A stretch of DNA of 64,000 nucleotides from contig NZ_RBZM01000007.1 in NCBI RefSeq assembly GCF_003628305.1, positions 372,001 through 436,000 on the forward strand, in the 5' to 3' direction. Below the pieces are notes generated by a model that ran no database searches, was not told the origin of the DNA, and worked only from the letters and a program-made list of their open reading frames with translations. The position numbers and the translations under genes are program-made. Below are positions 50,180 to 59,365 of the stretch, piece by piece. The stretch is from Cohnella endophytica. Its GTDB lineage: Bacteria; Bacillota; Bacilli; Paenibacillales; Paenibacillaceae. How positions within the stretch are numbered: the first letter of the stretch is position 1; the number at the start of each line of letters is the position of its first letter.

Positions 50180-51511
50180 ATGAACGACAAAATCGTAATG
50201 CCTATTTGGGCGATCGGCCTGTTCATCGTCGTGATGAATACGACGATGTTTAACGTGTCTCTTCCAAGCATTATCCAAGATCTGAATATATCCGCGGACC
50301 TCGGGTCGTGGGTGATTTCGAGCTATTCGATCGGTTATGCCCTCTCGACGGTTATCTATAGCCGGCTATCGGATCTCCTCCCGATCCGGAGGCTCCTGGG
50401 GGTCGGGCTAACGATTCTCGGGGCTTCCTCCGTCATAGGCATATTCGCTCGCGATTTCGAAATCTTGCTCCTCGCGAGAATTTTGCAATCGGCGGGCGCG
50501 GGAGCGATGGCGGGACTCGGCCTTGTGCTCGCCAGCCGGTACGTACCTATCGAACGCCGCGGACGGGCGATCGCCATGATCTCCGCGGGGAGCGCGATGG
50601 CGTTCGGGCTTGGCCCGATCGTGGGCGGCGTGATCAGCGAATACTTCGGCTGGAACGGATTGTTCGCGATCACCTGTCTCGTGCTGGCGATTCTGCCCGT
50701 TCTCTTGCGCCTGTTGCCTCGCGAGCGGCCGGCCGCGGCGCGATTCGACGTATGGGGCGCGTTGCTTACGGTCGTGAACGCCGCGACGCTGTTAGTCGCC
50801 ATTACCCAGCAATCCATCATATGGCTTACTGTCAGCATCGTATCCTTGATCGTACACGTGCTGCATTTGAGGAAGGCGCAAGCGTCCTTCATTAATCCCG
50901 AGCTCTTCAAGGAAAGCGGGTACCGCAAGCTCTTGGCCGTCGGTTTCGGCGTCCTTGTCGTGAACTTGGGCAACCTGTTCCTCATGCCCCTTGTACTAGC
51001 GCACCTGCACGGGCAGACGGCGCTGCATATCGGATTTATGATCGCGCCGGGAGCGATTTTGTCCGCGATCATGACGCGTTTCTTCGGCGGATGGATCGAT
51101 CGATACGGCAACATGCGATTCCTGTTGATCGGACACGGAATGCTTGCGCTCGTGCTGGCTTTCTACGTTTTCGACGTCTCGTCTTCGCCGGCGATTATCC
51201 TGGTCGGGTACTTGTTCTTCTCCCCGGCGCTCTCCATGACGCTAGCTTCCTTGAATAACGAGACTTCTTTCCGACTGCCGAGAGCGGCGATCGGATCGGG
51301 CATGGGGTTCATGCAGCTGATTCAATTTTTCGGGGGTTCGGTGTCGGTAGCCGTCTGCGGTCTATTGCTCGAGCGTCAGAGCCGACTGCCGCAAGCGCAA
51401 GCTTTTCGGCATATCTATGAATTGTTGCTTGTCGTGATCCTGTGTTCCGGGGCTATGCTATTCAGTTACGTGAGGAGCGCGGCAAAAACGCGAGAAGCAG
51501 CGGCGAGTTAA
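50180..51511 (+). CDS. DHA2-like MFS efflux transporter
   Basis: 443 residues, about 12-14 helices. MNTTMFNVSLPSI is the motif D1 region of the EmrB/QacA/TetA(L) group; SDLLPIRRLLGVG is a degenerate motif A and GSAMAFGLGPIVGGVISEYFGW is motif C of antiporters. Drug or metal/proton antiport is expected; no regulator is adjacent. ATG 50180 follows AAGGACGG. It is transcribed alone. Confidence 0.88.
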   Translation: MNDKIVMPIWAIGLFIVVMNTTMFNVSLPSIIQDLNISADLGSWVISSYSIGYALSTVIYSRLSDLLPIRRLLGVGLTILGASSVIGIFARDFEILLLARILQSAGAGAMAGLGLVLASRYVPIERRGRAIAMISAGSAMAFGLGPIVGGVISEYFGWNGLFAITCLVLAILPVLLRLLPRERPAAARFDVWGALLTVVNAATLLVAITQQSIIWLTVSIVSLIVHVLHLRKAQASFINPELFKESGYRKLLAVGFGVLVVNLGNLFLMPLVLAHLHGQTALHIGFMIAPGAILSAIMTRFFGGWIDRYGNMRFLLIGHGMLALVLAFYVFDVSSSPAIILVGYLFFSPALSMTLASLNNETSFRLPRAAIGSGMGFMQLIQFFGGSVSVAVCGLLLERQSRLPQAQAFRHIYELLLVVILCSGAMLFSYVRSAAKTREAAAS

Positions 51512-51543
51512 TCAAGCTAGCATCTATTCTAATGCAATACCAT

Positions 51544-51565
51544 CCCTCGGCTCGTAAGTCGGGGG
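51544..51565 (+). terminator. short hairpin after MFS gene
   Basis: A 9-bp stem CCCTCGGCT / AGTCGGGGG with two wobble pairs and a CGTA loop. The T tract is weak. Confidence 0.4.
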
Positions 51566-51672
51566 TATTTGCGTTGCGTTAGATGCCGGACAAGCCGAAC
51601 GGGATGGAATCCGGTAAATCGGGGAAGTTAAAGAGGAGACCGGAAATTAGCGATAACGAAAGGGGATATAAG

Positions 51673-52467
51673 ATGAAGCGCATAGGGATATTGGGGGGCG
51701 TGGCGCTCGTGCTGCTGCTAGTCGCCTGCGGCAATCGTGGAAATACGCGAATGAACGTGAAGTCGAATTCGAATCCCATGCGGTTGAGTTCCATTGAAAC
51801 GAACCAGCCCGTGCACATTCAAACCGTGAGGAGCAACGAAACGCTCGGGGATATCGCTCGGAAGTATCATGTCGACATAGACGAGCTGCTGCGTTTGAAT
51901 CCGGATCTCGCCGGGCTGATCGGCGCGAATCCGGGCACCGGCGCCGGAACGGGTAACGGAGCAGGAGGTATGGGGCCTGGCGCGGGAACAGGCGCGGGTA
52001 CGAATGTCGGGATTCCGTCCAATGCCGTTGAATCGCCCATCAATCAAGACCGGACGGTCAAGCTACCGGCGCACGATAACTTGACGGGTTACGAGGAACA
52101 AGTGCTCGCGCTCACGAACGAAGAAAGAAAGAAGGCGGGGTTATCCGCTTGCGCGGGAACCGACTCCAATCTTAACCGTTCAGCGAAAGCCAAGTCCGAA
52201 GATATGGCCGCCAAAAATTATTTTTCGCACGATTCTCCGACTTACGGAGATCCGTTTGCCATGATGCGTAATTTCGGCGTGCAGTATCAGACCGCGGGCG
52301 AGAATATCGCCATGGGCCAGCCTACCCCGCAGGAAGTCGTTACCGCTTGGATGAATTCGCCCGGGCATCGCGCGAACATCTTGAAAGCCGAATACAACTA
52401 TTTGGGCGTCGGTTACGTGCTGAAGGATGGTAAAGCCTACTGGACCCAGCAATTTATCGGCAAATAA
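51673..52467 (+). CDS. LysM-CAP domain lipoprotein (YkwD-like)
   Basis: 264 residues. Lipoprotein signal with lipobox LVAC (Cys about residue 19), a LysM domain (VRSNETLGDIARKYHVD through LLRLNPDL) for peptidoglycan binding, a Gly-rich linker (about 86-110), and a CAP/SCP domain (about 140-264) with NYFSHDSP, GENIAMG and SPGHRANIL carrying the conserved His and Glu residues. CAP lipoproteins are cell-surface proteins of undefined activity, abundant in sporeformers. ATG 51673 follows AAAGGGGATA. It is followed by its own hairpin. Confidence 0.9.
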   Translation: MKRIGILGGVALVLLLVACGNRGNTRMNVKSNSNPMRLSSIETNQPVHIQTVRSNETLGDIARKYHVDIDELLRLNPDLAGLIGANPGTGAGTGNGAGGMGPGAGTGAGTNVGIPSNAVESPINQDRTVKLPAHDNLTGYEEQVLALTNEERKKAGLSACAGTDSNLNRSAKAKSEDMAAKNYFSHDSPTYGDPFAMMRNFGVQYQTAGENIAMGQPTPQEVVTAWMNSPGHRANILKAEYNYLGVGYVLKDGKAYWTQQFIGK

Positions 52468-52496
52468 CCCAGCAACCTAGACCGTAGGGCGATGAG

Positions 52497-52533
52497 CCTC
52501 CGCAACCGTCAATGCTTCCGGCGATCGCGGAGG
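52497..52533 (+). terminator. terminator after CAP lipoprotein gene
   Basis: CCTCCGC (52497-52503) pairs with GCGGAGG (52527-52533), followed by TTTCCTCTT. Confidence 0.7.
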
Positions 52534-52561
52534 TTTCCTCTTGTCGAACCTCTATTCCGGA

Positions 52562-53452
52562 TTAATCTACGTACATATCCATGAAATGTCGGGCGCTCTT
52601 CGAGAGGTGGCGGTCCCTCAGCCAAACGATTCCCACGTCGCTCCGGAATTCGGCATCGGCGATCGTCATTTGTTTAATGCGCGGGGACTCGAACGTATGC
52701 ATGACCGACTTGGGCAAGATCGCGGCGCCGATTCCGGAAGCGACCAGGGCGACGGTAATGGCTACGCTTGAGCTTTCGCTGATAATTCGCGGCTCCAAAC
52801 CGTGCTGCCTGAACTCGTGGAATACCCGGTCGTGCATGCCCGTCGTTCTTTCGGTCTTCAAGGTGAGAAAGGGGAGACGCGCCAATTGTTCCATGCTCAT
52901 GCTTCGTTCTTCGGGATCGGGGCTCCATTCGCTGGGAACGAGGGCTACGAACGGATCCGAGGGCAACGGCAGAACGGAATAATGCTGCGATCGGAAATCG
53001 GACTGAAAGGGAAGCCGGGTCAAGATCAGCTCGATATCCCGGTTCTCGAGAAGCTCTCCCAGCAGGAAGTGGTCGCCTTCTTGGATTTTGAACGTGATTT
53101 GAGGATATTTCTCCGAGAAGCGCTGGATGGCCGGAGGAACCAAGGAAATGCACGATACGACGACTCCGATCGCCAGGACGCCCTGAACGCCTTCGCCGAG
53201 TTCCTGCACGTAGGTGACCGTCTCGTCGAATTGATTCATCAGCGAGATCGCTTTCTGGCGAAGCAGTTCTCCGGCTTGCGTGAGCTGCAGCTGTTTTCCG
53301 TTGCGATCGAACAGGACCACTCCCAACTCTTGTTCCATGAGCTTCAGTTGCCGGCTTAACGGCGGTTGCTCCATATTCAATTGCTTGGCGGCGCGGGTAA
53401 TCTGACCTTCTTGCGCGATCGCCAGAAAATAACGCAACTGTCGCATGTCCAT
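52562..53452 (-). CDS. LysR-family transcriptional regulator
   Basis: 296 residues. The N-terminal winged helix-turn-helix is MRQLRYFLAIAQEGQITRAA through LNMEQPPLSRQLKLMEQELG; the effector domain has GVLAIGVVVSCISLVPP and LIPxx-like sensing features. It belongs to the CatR/CbbR-like group with QPPLSRQ. The frame runs to 53542, but GGAGGGGG gives 8-nt spacing to ATG 53452. It is divergent from ilvE with a perfect dyad between, so it probably regulates itself and perhaps ilvE. Effector unknown. Confidence 0.9.
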   Translation of the reverse strand: MDMRQLRYFLAIAQEGQITRAAKQLNMEQPPLSRQLKLMEQELGVVLFDRNGKQLQLTQAGELLRQKAISLMNQFDETVTYVQELGEGVQGVLAIGVVVSCISLVPPAIQRFSEKYPQITFKIQEGDHFLLGELLENRDIELILTRLPFQSDFRSQHYSVLPLPSDPFVALVPSEWSPDPEERSMSMEQLARLPFLTLKTERTTGMHDRVFHEFRQHGLEPRIISESSSVAITVALVASGIGAAILPKSVMHTFESPRIKQMTIADAEFRSDVGIVWLRDRHLSKSARHFMDMYVD

Positions 53453-53470
53453 AACGCCATCCCCCTCCGT

Positions 53471-53489
53471 CCATACCTTTAAGGTATGG
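53471..53489. promoter_or_regulatory. LysR-type operator between lysR and ilvE
   Basis: CCATACCTT-T-AAGGTATGG is a perfect 9-bp-arm dyad containing T-N11-A. It sits just upstream of the LysR gene ribosome binding site, about 88 bp before ilvE. Confidence 0.6.
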
Positions 53490-53576
53490 ATAACCGATAA
53501 AACAGATATTATCAATATACTTATAGCTCTGTTATCATTCAACTATAACCGATACAGGCAAGGAGAAGATGATCGA

Positions 53577-54647
53577 GTGGGCCTTAACAAAATTACCGTG
53601 GAATTGACGACCGAACCTAAGAAAAAGCCGGAGAACTCGCAACTGAGCTTCGGCAAATATTTTACCGACCACATGTTCATTATGGATTACGACGCAGGAG
53701 TAGGCTGGCATGATCCAAGGATCGTACCGTACCAGCCGATCTCGCTCGATCCGGCCGCCAAAGTGTTTCATTACGGCCAGACGGTGTTCGAAGGCATGAA
53801 GGCTTACCGTACTCCCGAAGGACCGGTGCTGCTGTTCCGTCCTTACAAGAACTTGCAGCGCCTGAACCGCTCCAATGCGCGGCTAAGCATTCCTTCGATC
53901 GACGAGAATCTGGTCATGGATGCGCTGAAGCAGCTCATTCAGGTGGACAAGGATTGGATTCCCGACGAACAGGGTACCTCTCTGTATATCCGGCCTTTCG
54001 TGATCTCGACGCAAGCGACGCTGGGCGTGTCCCCGTCCGAGAAATACATGTTCATGATCATCCTGTCTCCCGTGGGCTCTTATTACGAAGAGGGCATCAA
54101 CCCGGTCAACATCTACGTGGAATCCGAGTACGTTCGCGCCGTTACGGGCGGAATCGGGAACGCGAAAACCGGGGGCAACTACGCGGCCGGTCTTAAAGCC
54201 CAACAAGAAGCGACTGAAAAAGGATACTCCCAGGTGCTCTGGCTGGACGGCGTCCATCGGAAATACATCGAGGAAGTCGGCAGCATGAACGTGTTCTTCA
54301 AGGTCGGCGACAAAGTGCTCACTCCGGCGCTTAACGGAAGCATTCTGGATGGCGTCACGCGGGATTCGGTCATTCGTTTGTTGAAGCATTGGAATATTAC
54401 CGTCGAGGAGCGAACGATCTCGATCGACGAATTGGTCGCGGCTTATCGCGAAGGCACGCTGGAGGAAGCGTTCGGAACGGGCACCGCAGCCGTCATCTCC
54501 CCGATCGGAGAACTGAACTGGCAGGGCGACAAGCTCACGTTGAACGGAGGCAATACGGGACCTCTAGCGGCTAGAATATACGACTTCATGACCGGTCTTC
54601 AGAGAGGCTTGCAAGAAGATCCTTTCGGATGGATCGAGAAGCTGTAA
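53577..54647 (+). CDS. ilvE: branched-chain amino acid aminotransferase
   Basis: 356 residues, typical of fungal-type/Bacillus IlvE (class IV PLP). FEGMKAYR, TSLYIRPFVIST, the PLP Lys in GGNYAAGLKAQ, VLWLDG, EVGSMNVFF and GTGTAAVISPIGEL are diagnostic. It transfers amino groups between Leu, Ile, Val and 2-oxoglutarate. Start GTG 53577 follows AAGGAG at 11 nt; no in-frame ATG is near. It is divergent from a LysR regulator across a dyad operator. A weak hairpin (AAACCCT/AGGGTTTTTT, 54673-54737) lies downstream. Confidence 0.94.
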   Translation: MGLNKITVELTTEPKKKPENSQLSFGKYFTDHMFIMDYDAGVGWHDPRIVPYQPISLDPAAKVFHYGQTVFEGMKAYRTPEGPVLLFRPYKNLQRLNRSNARLSIPSIDENLVMDALKQLIQVDKDWIPDEQGTSLYIRPFVISTQATLGVSPSEKYMFMIILSPVGSYYEEGINPVNIYVESEYVRAVTGGIGNAKTGGNYAAGLKAQQEATEKGYSQVLWLDGVHRKYIEEVGSMNVFFKVGDKVLTPALNGSILDGVTRDSVIRLLKHWNITVEERTISIDELVAAYREGTLEEAFGTGTAAVISPIGELNWQGDKLTLNGGNTGPLAARIYDFMTGLQRGLQEDPFGWIEKL

Positions 54648-54835
54648 GCGGCAATTGATTACGAGGCAAAATAAACCCTTTCGTACCCGAGAAAACGATG
54701 CAGCGATGGTCGTCGACGAGGAGAGCGGAGGGTTTTTTAGTGTATTCCGATATGCCGGGTTGATCAGGCGATGCTTCCTATTGCCCGCGAGTATGATATA
54801 TTCGAGAGAGGAAATGTAATCCAATCGCAAATGAG

Positions 54836-55720
54836 GTGACGAAAAAGGACGGTTTAGTCCGATCCTTCCTTCGAATCATGATAACCGAAACCGATCTTCA
54901 GAAGCCGCAAGCGGCGACTAAAATATGCGTGAAATGCCTTGCCGTTAAGCCATTGAAGGAATTTCTCGGCAGAAGCGGGAAGAGAGCCGGGCGCACAAGG
55001 CGCCGAGGTACTTGCCGCGATTGCCGTAAGGCGGCGAGCGAAGCTGCGGACCGCGAGGGCGTAGCTGCCGAAGAAGAGGTGGCAGTCGCGCGAACGCCGC
55101 TAACTTCCGAGCCCGCTGACGTGCCCGCACAAGAAGAAGCGGAACCGAAAAAAAAGCCTAAAAAACGCAGGAGGCGGAAGTCGAAGAAAGGTGCTGGCGC
55201 GCATTCGGAAGCCGCGCATCCGGAAACAGCGCCGACTTCCGCGGATGCGCCGCCGACACCGAAACCAAAGCCAAAGCCAAAGCAAAATCGCAAAGCGGTC
55301 ATTGTGCCTCCGGCAGCACCGCTAGTTGCCAACATTGCCTCCTCCGCGAACGCGCTCGGCTTAAAACCGACGCGCCAAGGCTTTATCCGCATGCGCGGCA
55401 AAACCGACAACGGCCGCCGTTGGTATCAGGAAGTCGATCCGGAACTGGCGTATACCCTAGTGAGGGAGAGCGCCGCAGTCGTCGTCAACCGGCATACGAT
55501 CCGGCGGATTTACGGCAACAAGGAGTTCAAGCGCATGATTCTGGCCCGCGACAATAACACGTGTTATTTCTGCGGGCAGTTCGGGGACACGATCGACCAT
55601 CTGCTGCCCCGTTCCAAAGGCGGCCATACGACGCCGGTAAATTGCGTGTGCGCCTGCAACGAATGCAACCAATCCAAAGCGAACACGGATCTCGACGAAT
55701 TTCTGCTCGCGTTCGAATAA
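54836..55720 (+). CDS. HNH endonuclease with N-terminal zinc knuckle
   Basis: 294 residues. An N-terminal four-Cys finger (CVKC at about 31-34 and CRDC about 60-63) precedes an Ala/Glu-rich then Lys/Arg/Pro-rich disordered linker (about 70-160; KKKPKKRRRRKSKKG and PKPKPKPK). The C-terminal HNH domain has CYFCG, DHLLPRSKGG and CNECNQSKAN (two Cys pairs and catalytic His). It resembles Paenibacillus HNH proteins of unknown role, not a mobile restriction enzyme with a methylase partner. Start GTG 54836 lacks a strong ribosome binding site, so the N terminus is uncertain. Confidence 0.8.
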   Translation: MTKKDGLVRSFLRIMITETDLQKPQAATKICVKCLAVKPLKEFLGRSGKRAGRTRRRGTCRDCRKAASEAADREGVAAEEEVAVARTPLTSEPADVPAQEEAEPKKKPKKRRRRKSKKGAGAHSEAAHPETAPTSADAPPTPKPKPKPKQNRKAVIVPPAAPLVANIASSANALGLKPTRQGFIRMRGKTDNGRRWYQEVDPELAYTLVRESAAVVVNRHTIRRIYGNKEFKRMILARDNNTCYFCGQFGDTIDHLLPRSKGGHTTPVNCVCACNECNQSKANTDLDEFLLAFE

Positions 55721-55734
55721 TCGCCTTTACGATG

Positions 55735-55781
55735 AATCGCCAATCCGCTACCTTCGAGGCAACGGATTGGCGATTTTTTTT
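55735..55781 (+). terminator. rho-independent terminator after HNH gene
   Basis: A 13-bp stem AATCGCCAATCCG / CGGATTGGCGATT, then T8 through 55781. Confidence 0.9.
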
Positions 55782-55824
55782 GCGATGGCACAATTGAAAT
55801 TTCTTTATTCGCGGCATTGGAACA

Positions 55825-55842
55825 CTGACGATATGTTGTCAG
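55825..55842. promoter_or_regulatory. dyad upstream of DHA2 transporter
   Basis: CTGAC (55825-55829) and GTCAG (55838-55842) are inverted, 59 bp before the start, resembling a TetR-type operator. No tetR gene is adjacent. Confidence 0.3.
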
Positions 55843-55900
55843 GGTTCGGGGTTTAAAATGAGATTAAATCCAGTTAAACAACGCGAAAGGATGTTGCAAA

Positions 55901-57451
55901 ATGAAATCGAACGCGAATAAAACGGGGTGGGTGCTCGGAGGATTGCTATTATCCATCCTAATGGCCTCCATGGATAATACGATCGTATCGACCGCCATGG
56001 GCACGATCGTCGGGGAGCTCGGCGGTCTCGATAAATTCGTTTGGGTCACTTCGGCGTATATGGTGGCGGAGATGGCCGGAATGCCGATTTTCGGGAAACT
56101 GTCCGATATGTACGGCCGTAAAAGGTTTTTCGTCTTCGGGATCGTCATGTTCATGATCGGCTCGATCCTGTGCGGTACAGCGAACTCAATCGCCGAACTT
56201 AGCATCTACCGAGCGATACAAGGCATCGGCGGCGGTGCTCTCGTGCCGATTTCGTTCACGATTTTGTTCGATGCCGTGTCTCCGGATAAAAGGGGCAAGC
56301 TGATGGGGATGTTCGGCGCCGTCTTCGGACTCTCGAGTATTTTCGGACCGCTGCTCGGATCGTACATCGCGGAATACTTAAGCTGGGAATGGATTTTCTA
56401 CATTAACCTGCCGATCGGTTTGCTCGCGTTGTTCATGGTCGCGAAGTTTTACAAGGAATCTCTTTCCCATGCCAAACAACGGATCGACTGGATGGGCGCA
56501 GCGACGTTGGTCGGTGCGGTCGTATGCTTGATCTTCGCGATGGAGCTAGGCGGCAAGATGTACGCTTGGGATTCGATGCAAATTTTCGGTTTGTTCGCGG
56601 GTTTTGCTCTATTAGCCGTTCTGTTCGTGCTCGCGGAGAAACGCGCAGAGGAACCGATCATCTCCTTCCGGATGTTCAAGGACCGTTTGTACGCAACTAG
56701 CAGCGTGGTCGCTGCCTTGAGCGGCGCGGCGTTCATCGCCGCATCCGTATACATCCCGATCTTCATCCAAGGCGTTCTCGGAGGGACGGCAACGAACTCC
56801 GGTCTCGTGTTGCTCCCGATGATGCTCGGCACCGTGGTAACGGCCACGCTAGGAGGCATGCTCATGACCCGATTCAGCTACCGATCGCTCATGGTCTCGA
56901 CGCTCGTGCTTCTCGTGGCGGGATTGGCTCTTCTAACCACGATTACTCCGGACACTTCGCGATGGGTCATTACGCTCGAGATGATTCTCGTCGGACTCGG
57001 TATCGGAGCCTCGTTCTCGGTATTGTCGAACGCGGCGATCCATTCGTTGCCGCCTATGAAGCGGGGAGCGGCGACGTCCACGATCAACTTCCTTCGCTCG
57101 TTCGGCATGATGCTCGGCATTACGAACTTCGGTATATTCCAAAGCCACGCCATGACGGGCAACCTGTCCAAGACATTCTCGGGCGCCGGAACGGACGCGA
57201 TCCCGCAAGGTCTCGATATGAACGATCCCTATGCCTTGCTGAACCCGGTAATCCGCGCCGGCATTCCGCAGCATACGCTTGATTCGGCGCTTAGCGGATT
57301 GTCTTCCTCGATCTCGGAAGTGTTCGCTTGGGGGCTCATCCCCGCAATTCTCTCCTTTGTCGCCGCACTGTACATGCGCCGCGAGAAGTTCGATCCGAAG
57401 GCGGAGATGGAGGCATACGCCTCGACGACCGCGCCCGCTCCAGCGAATTAA
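55901..57451 (+). CDS. DHA2-family 14-TM drug efflux transporter (EmrB/QacA type)
   Basis: 516 residues, 14 helices. LLLSILMASMDNTIVSTAM is the DHA2 signature at helix 1. Motif A is GKLSDMYGRKRFF, and motif C is GAVFGLSSIFGPLLGSYIAE. It exports drugs or lipophilic cations by proton antiport; specificity is unknown. ATG 55901 follows GAAAGGATG. The gene is alone and ends in a compact terminator. Confidence 0.93.
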   Translation: MKSNANKTGWVLGGLLLSILMASMDNTIVSTAMGTIVGELGGLDKFVWVTSAYMVAEMAGMPIFGKLSDMYGRKRFFVFGIVMFMIGSILCGTANSIAELSIYRAIQGIGGGALVPISFTILFDAVSPDKRGKLMGMFGAVFGLSSIFGPLLGSYIAEYLSWEWIFYINLPIGLLALFMVAKFYKESLSHAKQRIDWMGAATLVGAVVCLIFAMELGGKMYAWDSMQIFGLFAGFALLAVLFVLAEKRAEEPIISFRMFKDRLYATSSVVAALSGAAFIAASVYIPIFIQGVLGGTATNSGLVLLPMMLGTVVTATLGGMLMTRFSYRSLMVSTLVLLVAGLALLTTITPDTSRWVITLEMILVGLGIGASFSVLSNAAIHSLPPMKRGAATSTINFLRSFGMMLGITNFGIFQSHAMTGNLSKTFSGAGTDAIPQGLDMNDPYALLNPVIRAGIPQHTLDSALSGLSSSISEVFAWGLIPAILSFVAALYMRREKFDPKAEMEAYASTTAPAPAN

Positions 57452-57490
57452 GTTCATTTCCTCTGGGCATCGAAACTCGTCAGACGCAAC

Positions 57491-57514
57491 TAAAAGCCCC
57501 TTTTCGGGGCTTTT
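57491..57514 (+). terminator. terminator after DHA2 transporter
   Basis: TAAAAGCCCC / GGGGCTTTTA with a 5-nt loop, followed by ACATTTT. Confidence 0.85.
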
Positions 57515-57712
57515 AACATTTTCGCCGCTAGAAATCGGAAGTTGCTCCTTGATCGCCTTGGGAGTGACTAAAGTGGACATTCCTAGTATTTCCAGTCGAG
57601 GACTTCGCATCAATAATGCTCTTAAGATGCCGAATAAAACGAAAAATGGGGAATAGTAAAAGCTGTCGCAAGATCAATCCAGTATTCCAATACGCAAGGA
57701 GGAAAATAAACA

Positions 57713-58567
57713 ATGAAGGAAGTCAATTTAGGCGGGTCGTCGAAGAGTGCAATAAAAAGGTTTGTTTTAGGAATTGGGAAGTACGTCGGGGTAGGGACGC
57801 TGGTTTTCGCTTTAATGCTATGCTTTCCCGAAGTGAGTTCGGCGATCGGTAAAGGCGCGAGCGGTCCTGAGGTCTACAAGATCCAAGAAATGCTGAAGAC
57901 GATGGGAAGCTACTCGGGTCCGATTAACGGGAAATATACGGCCGAGACCGTAAAAGGGGTCAAGTATTTCCAGAAGGAACATGGCCTTCCCGTAACGGGC
58001 GCGGTAGATGACAATACGCTGAAATCGATGGTGTCCGCTTACGATAGTATGAAAAATTCATCGCAATCGCGCGATCGGGGTAAAGGAAACGAAGGCGACG
58101 GAGGCCCTGGCAAGGGCTACTATGGTGGAGGCGAAGGCAAAGGTAAACGCGGCGGCTATGGTGGCGGAACTGGCGGAGGCGAAGGTAGAGGCGGCGGCTA
58201 TGGTGGTGGCGCTGGCGAAGGCGGAGGTCAAGGCGGCGGCTATGGTGGAGGTAGAGGTCATCGCGGAGGCAGAGGTCATGGCGAAGGTAGAGGTCATGGC
58301 GGACAAGGTGGAGGCACTGGCGGAGGCGGAGAACAAGGCGGCATTGGCGGAGGCCCAGGCAAGGGCGGCGGCCTAGGAGGACAAGGTCAAGAGGGAAATG
58401 AACAGCCTAAAGGGAATATAGGCGGCAATCAACCGCCAAGTCCAAGCCCAGTTCCCAGCTCTGCGCCAAGTCCGGCACCCAGCATGAGCCCTGCACCAAA
58501 TCAGAGCCCAAATAGCGGTAATGGAACAGGTAGCGGCAACACGGGCAATGGCTACGGCAACAGGTAA
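57713..58567 (+). CDS. peptidoglycan-binding protein with glycine-rich repeats
   Basis: 284 residues. A signal segment (about 22-45, cleavage near SSA), then a PG_binding_1 domain (about 46-108) with GPEVYKIQEMLKTMG and FQKEHGLPVTGAVDDNTL. Residues about 120-230 are a low-complexity stretch of GGYGGGEGxG and HGGRGHG units, followed by a Pro/Ser tail (SPSPVPSSAPSPAPS). It should be exported and wall-bound; Gly-rich tails of this type occur in spore-surface and extensin-like proteins, but no enzymatic domain exists. ATG 57713 follows AAGGAGG. Confidence 0.85.
   Translation: MKEVNLGGSSKSAIKRFVLGIGKYVGVGTLVFALMLCFPEVSSAIGKGASGPEVYKIQEMLKTMGSYSGPINGKYTAETVKGVKYFQKEHGLPVTGAVDDNTLKSMVSAYDSMKNSSQSRDRGKGNEGDGGPGKGYYGGGEGKGKRGGYGGGTGGGEGRGGGYGGGAGEGGGQGGGYGGGRGHRGGRGHGEGRGHGGQGGGTGGGGEQGGIGGGPGKGGGLGGQGQEGNEQPKGNIGGNQPPSPSPVPSSAPSPAPSMSPAPNQSPNSGNGTGSGNTGNGYGNR
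58120..58400 (+). repeat. GGY/GGE coding minisatellite
   Basis: The DNA repeats GGHGGHGGYGGHGGHGG-like units of 9-30 bases (for example GGCGGCTATGGTGGAGG three to four times). Length variation between strains is expected from slippage. Confidence 0.7.
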
Positions 58568-58604
58568 TTAGCGATGAGGGGTTAATGAAATAAAGTACCG
58601 AAAG

Positions 58605-58646
58605 ACGACTTCCTGTTCTGTTGCTCAAACAGGAAGTCGTTTTTTT
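58605..58646 (+). terminator. rho-independent terminator after PG-binding gene
   Basis: A 13-bp stem ACGACTTCCTGTT / AACAGGAAGTCGT, followed by T6-T7. Confidence 0.9.
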
Positions 58647-58672
58647 GCGCGAAATACGGGTTGTGTTTTCCT

Positions 58673-59365
58673 TTACTCGAGTCGCCACCACACGCCGGCG
58701 CATTCGGGGAGTCGAACGAGATTGTCCCGAACGACCTTGTCCGCCAGTTCGTCCCCGAAGAAAAAGCGGGAGAGCTGCTCGGCCTGCCGGATGTCGTCGA
58801 ACTCGTAATCCGTTCTGATCCAGCGATGGGAGAAGCCGTAATCTCTTTCGAGCGCCGCGTAGTAGGAACGCAGAAAGTCGGGTGGATGGGGAGTCTCGAA
58901 ACCCGTACCCATTGTCTCGAATATAATCGCAGTTCCGCCCGGACGGAGCACGCGACGGATTTCTCCGATCACGGCGGCGAGATTCCTTTCCCAGTCCGGA
59001 TCGTTGCTGCTCGCTAAGTAACAGATGCTCCAGCCGGACACAACCAGATCGGCCCTATGATCCGCGAGAGGCAATTTGCGATGATCGGCGACCGCAGTTT
59101 TCCAATTGGATATGTCGGCTGAACGCAGCCTGTCGGCGGTGATGCGCAGCATGGCTTCCGAGGCGTCGAGGGCGACGAGAGATCGTACGCGCGGCGCGAG
59201 CGCGACGGATAACCTGCCGGTGCCTGCGCCCATATCAACGACATCCAATCCGTCGATCGGGCATAGTTCGTCTATGAGGCTCGAAAGCTCCGGCTGCTTG
59301 GCGATCAATTCGTGGTATTGCAGGGCTTCTTGACGGTAAATCTTATCGTGATCGGGTTCAGTCAA
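58673..59365 (-). CDS. class I SAM-dependent methyltransferase
   Basis: 230 residues. Motif I is VVDMGAGTGRLSVAL, with the acidic motif II in ALDASEAML, ADLVVSGWS (motif IV) and RVLRPGGTAIIFET (post VI). The fold is that of small-molecule methyltransferases. It begins with TTG 59365, 9 nt after AAGGAGG, and overlaps the end of the MerR-methyltransferase fusion gene by 8 bp, so they are cotranscribed and coupled. Substrate unknown; the regulatory partner suggests a stress- or drug-induced function. Confidence 0.9.
   Translation of the reverse strand: MTEPDHDKIYRQEALQYHELIAKQPELSSLIDELCPIDGLDVVDMGAGTGRLSVALAPRVRSLVALDASEAMLRITADRLRSADISNWKTAVADHRKLPLADHRADLVVSGWSICYLASSNDPDWERNLAAVIGEIRRVLRPGGTAIIFETMGTGFETPHPPDFLRSYYAALERDYGFSHRWIRTDYEFDDIRQAEQLSRFFFGDELADKVVRDNLVRLPECAGVWWRLE

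Noticed and set aside
58058..58376. Low-complexity Ala/Ser/Thr frames on both strands of the glycine-rich gene
   Set aside because: They are alternative readings of the GGN repeat DNA.
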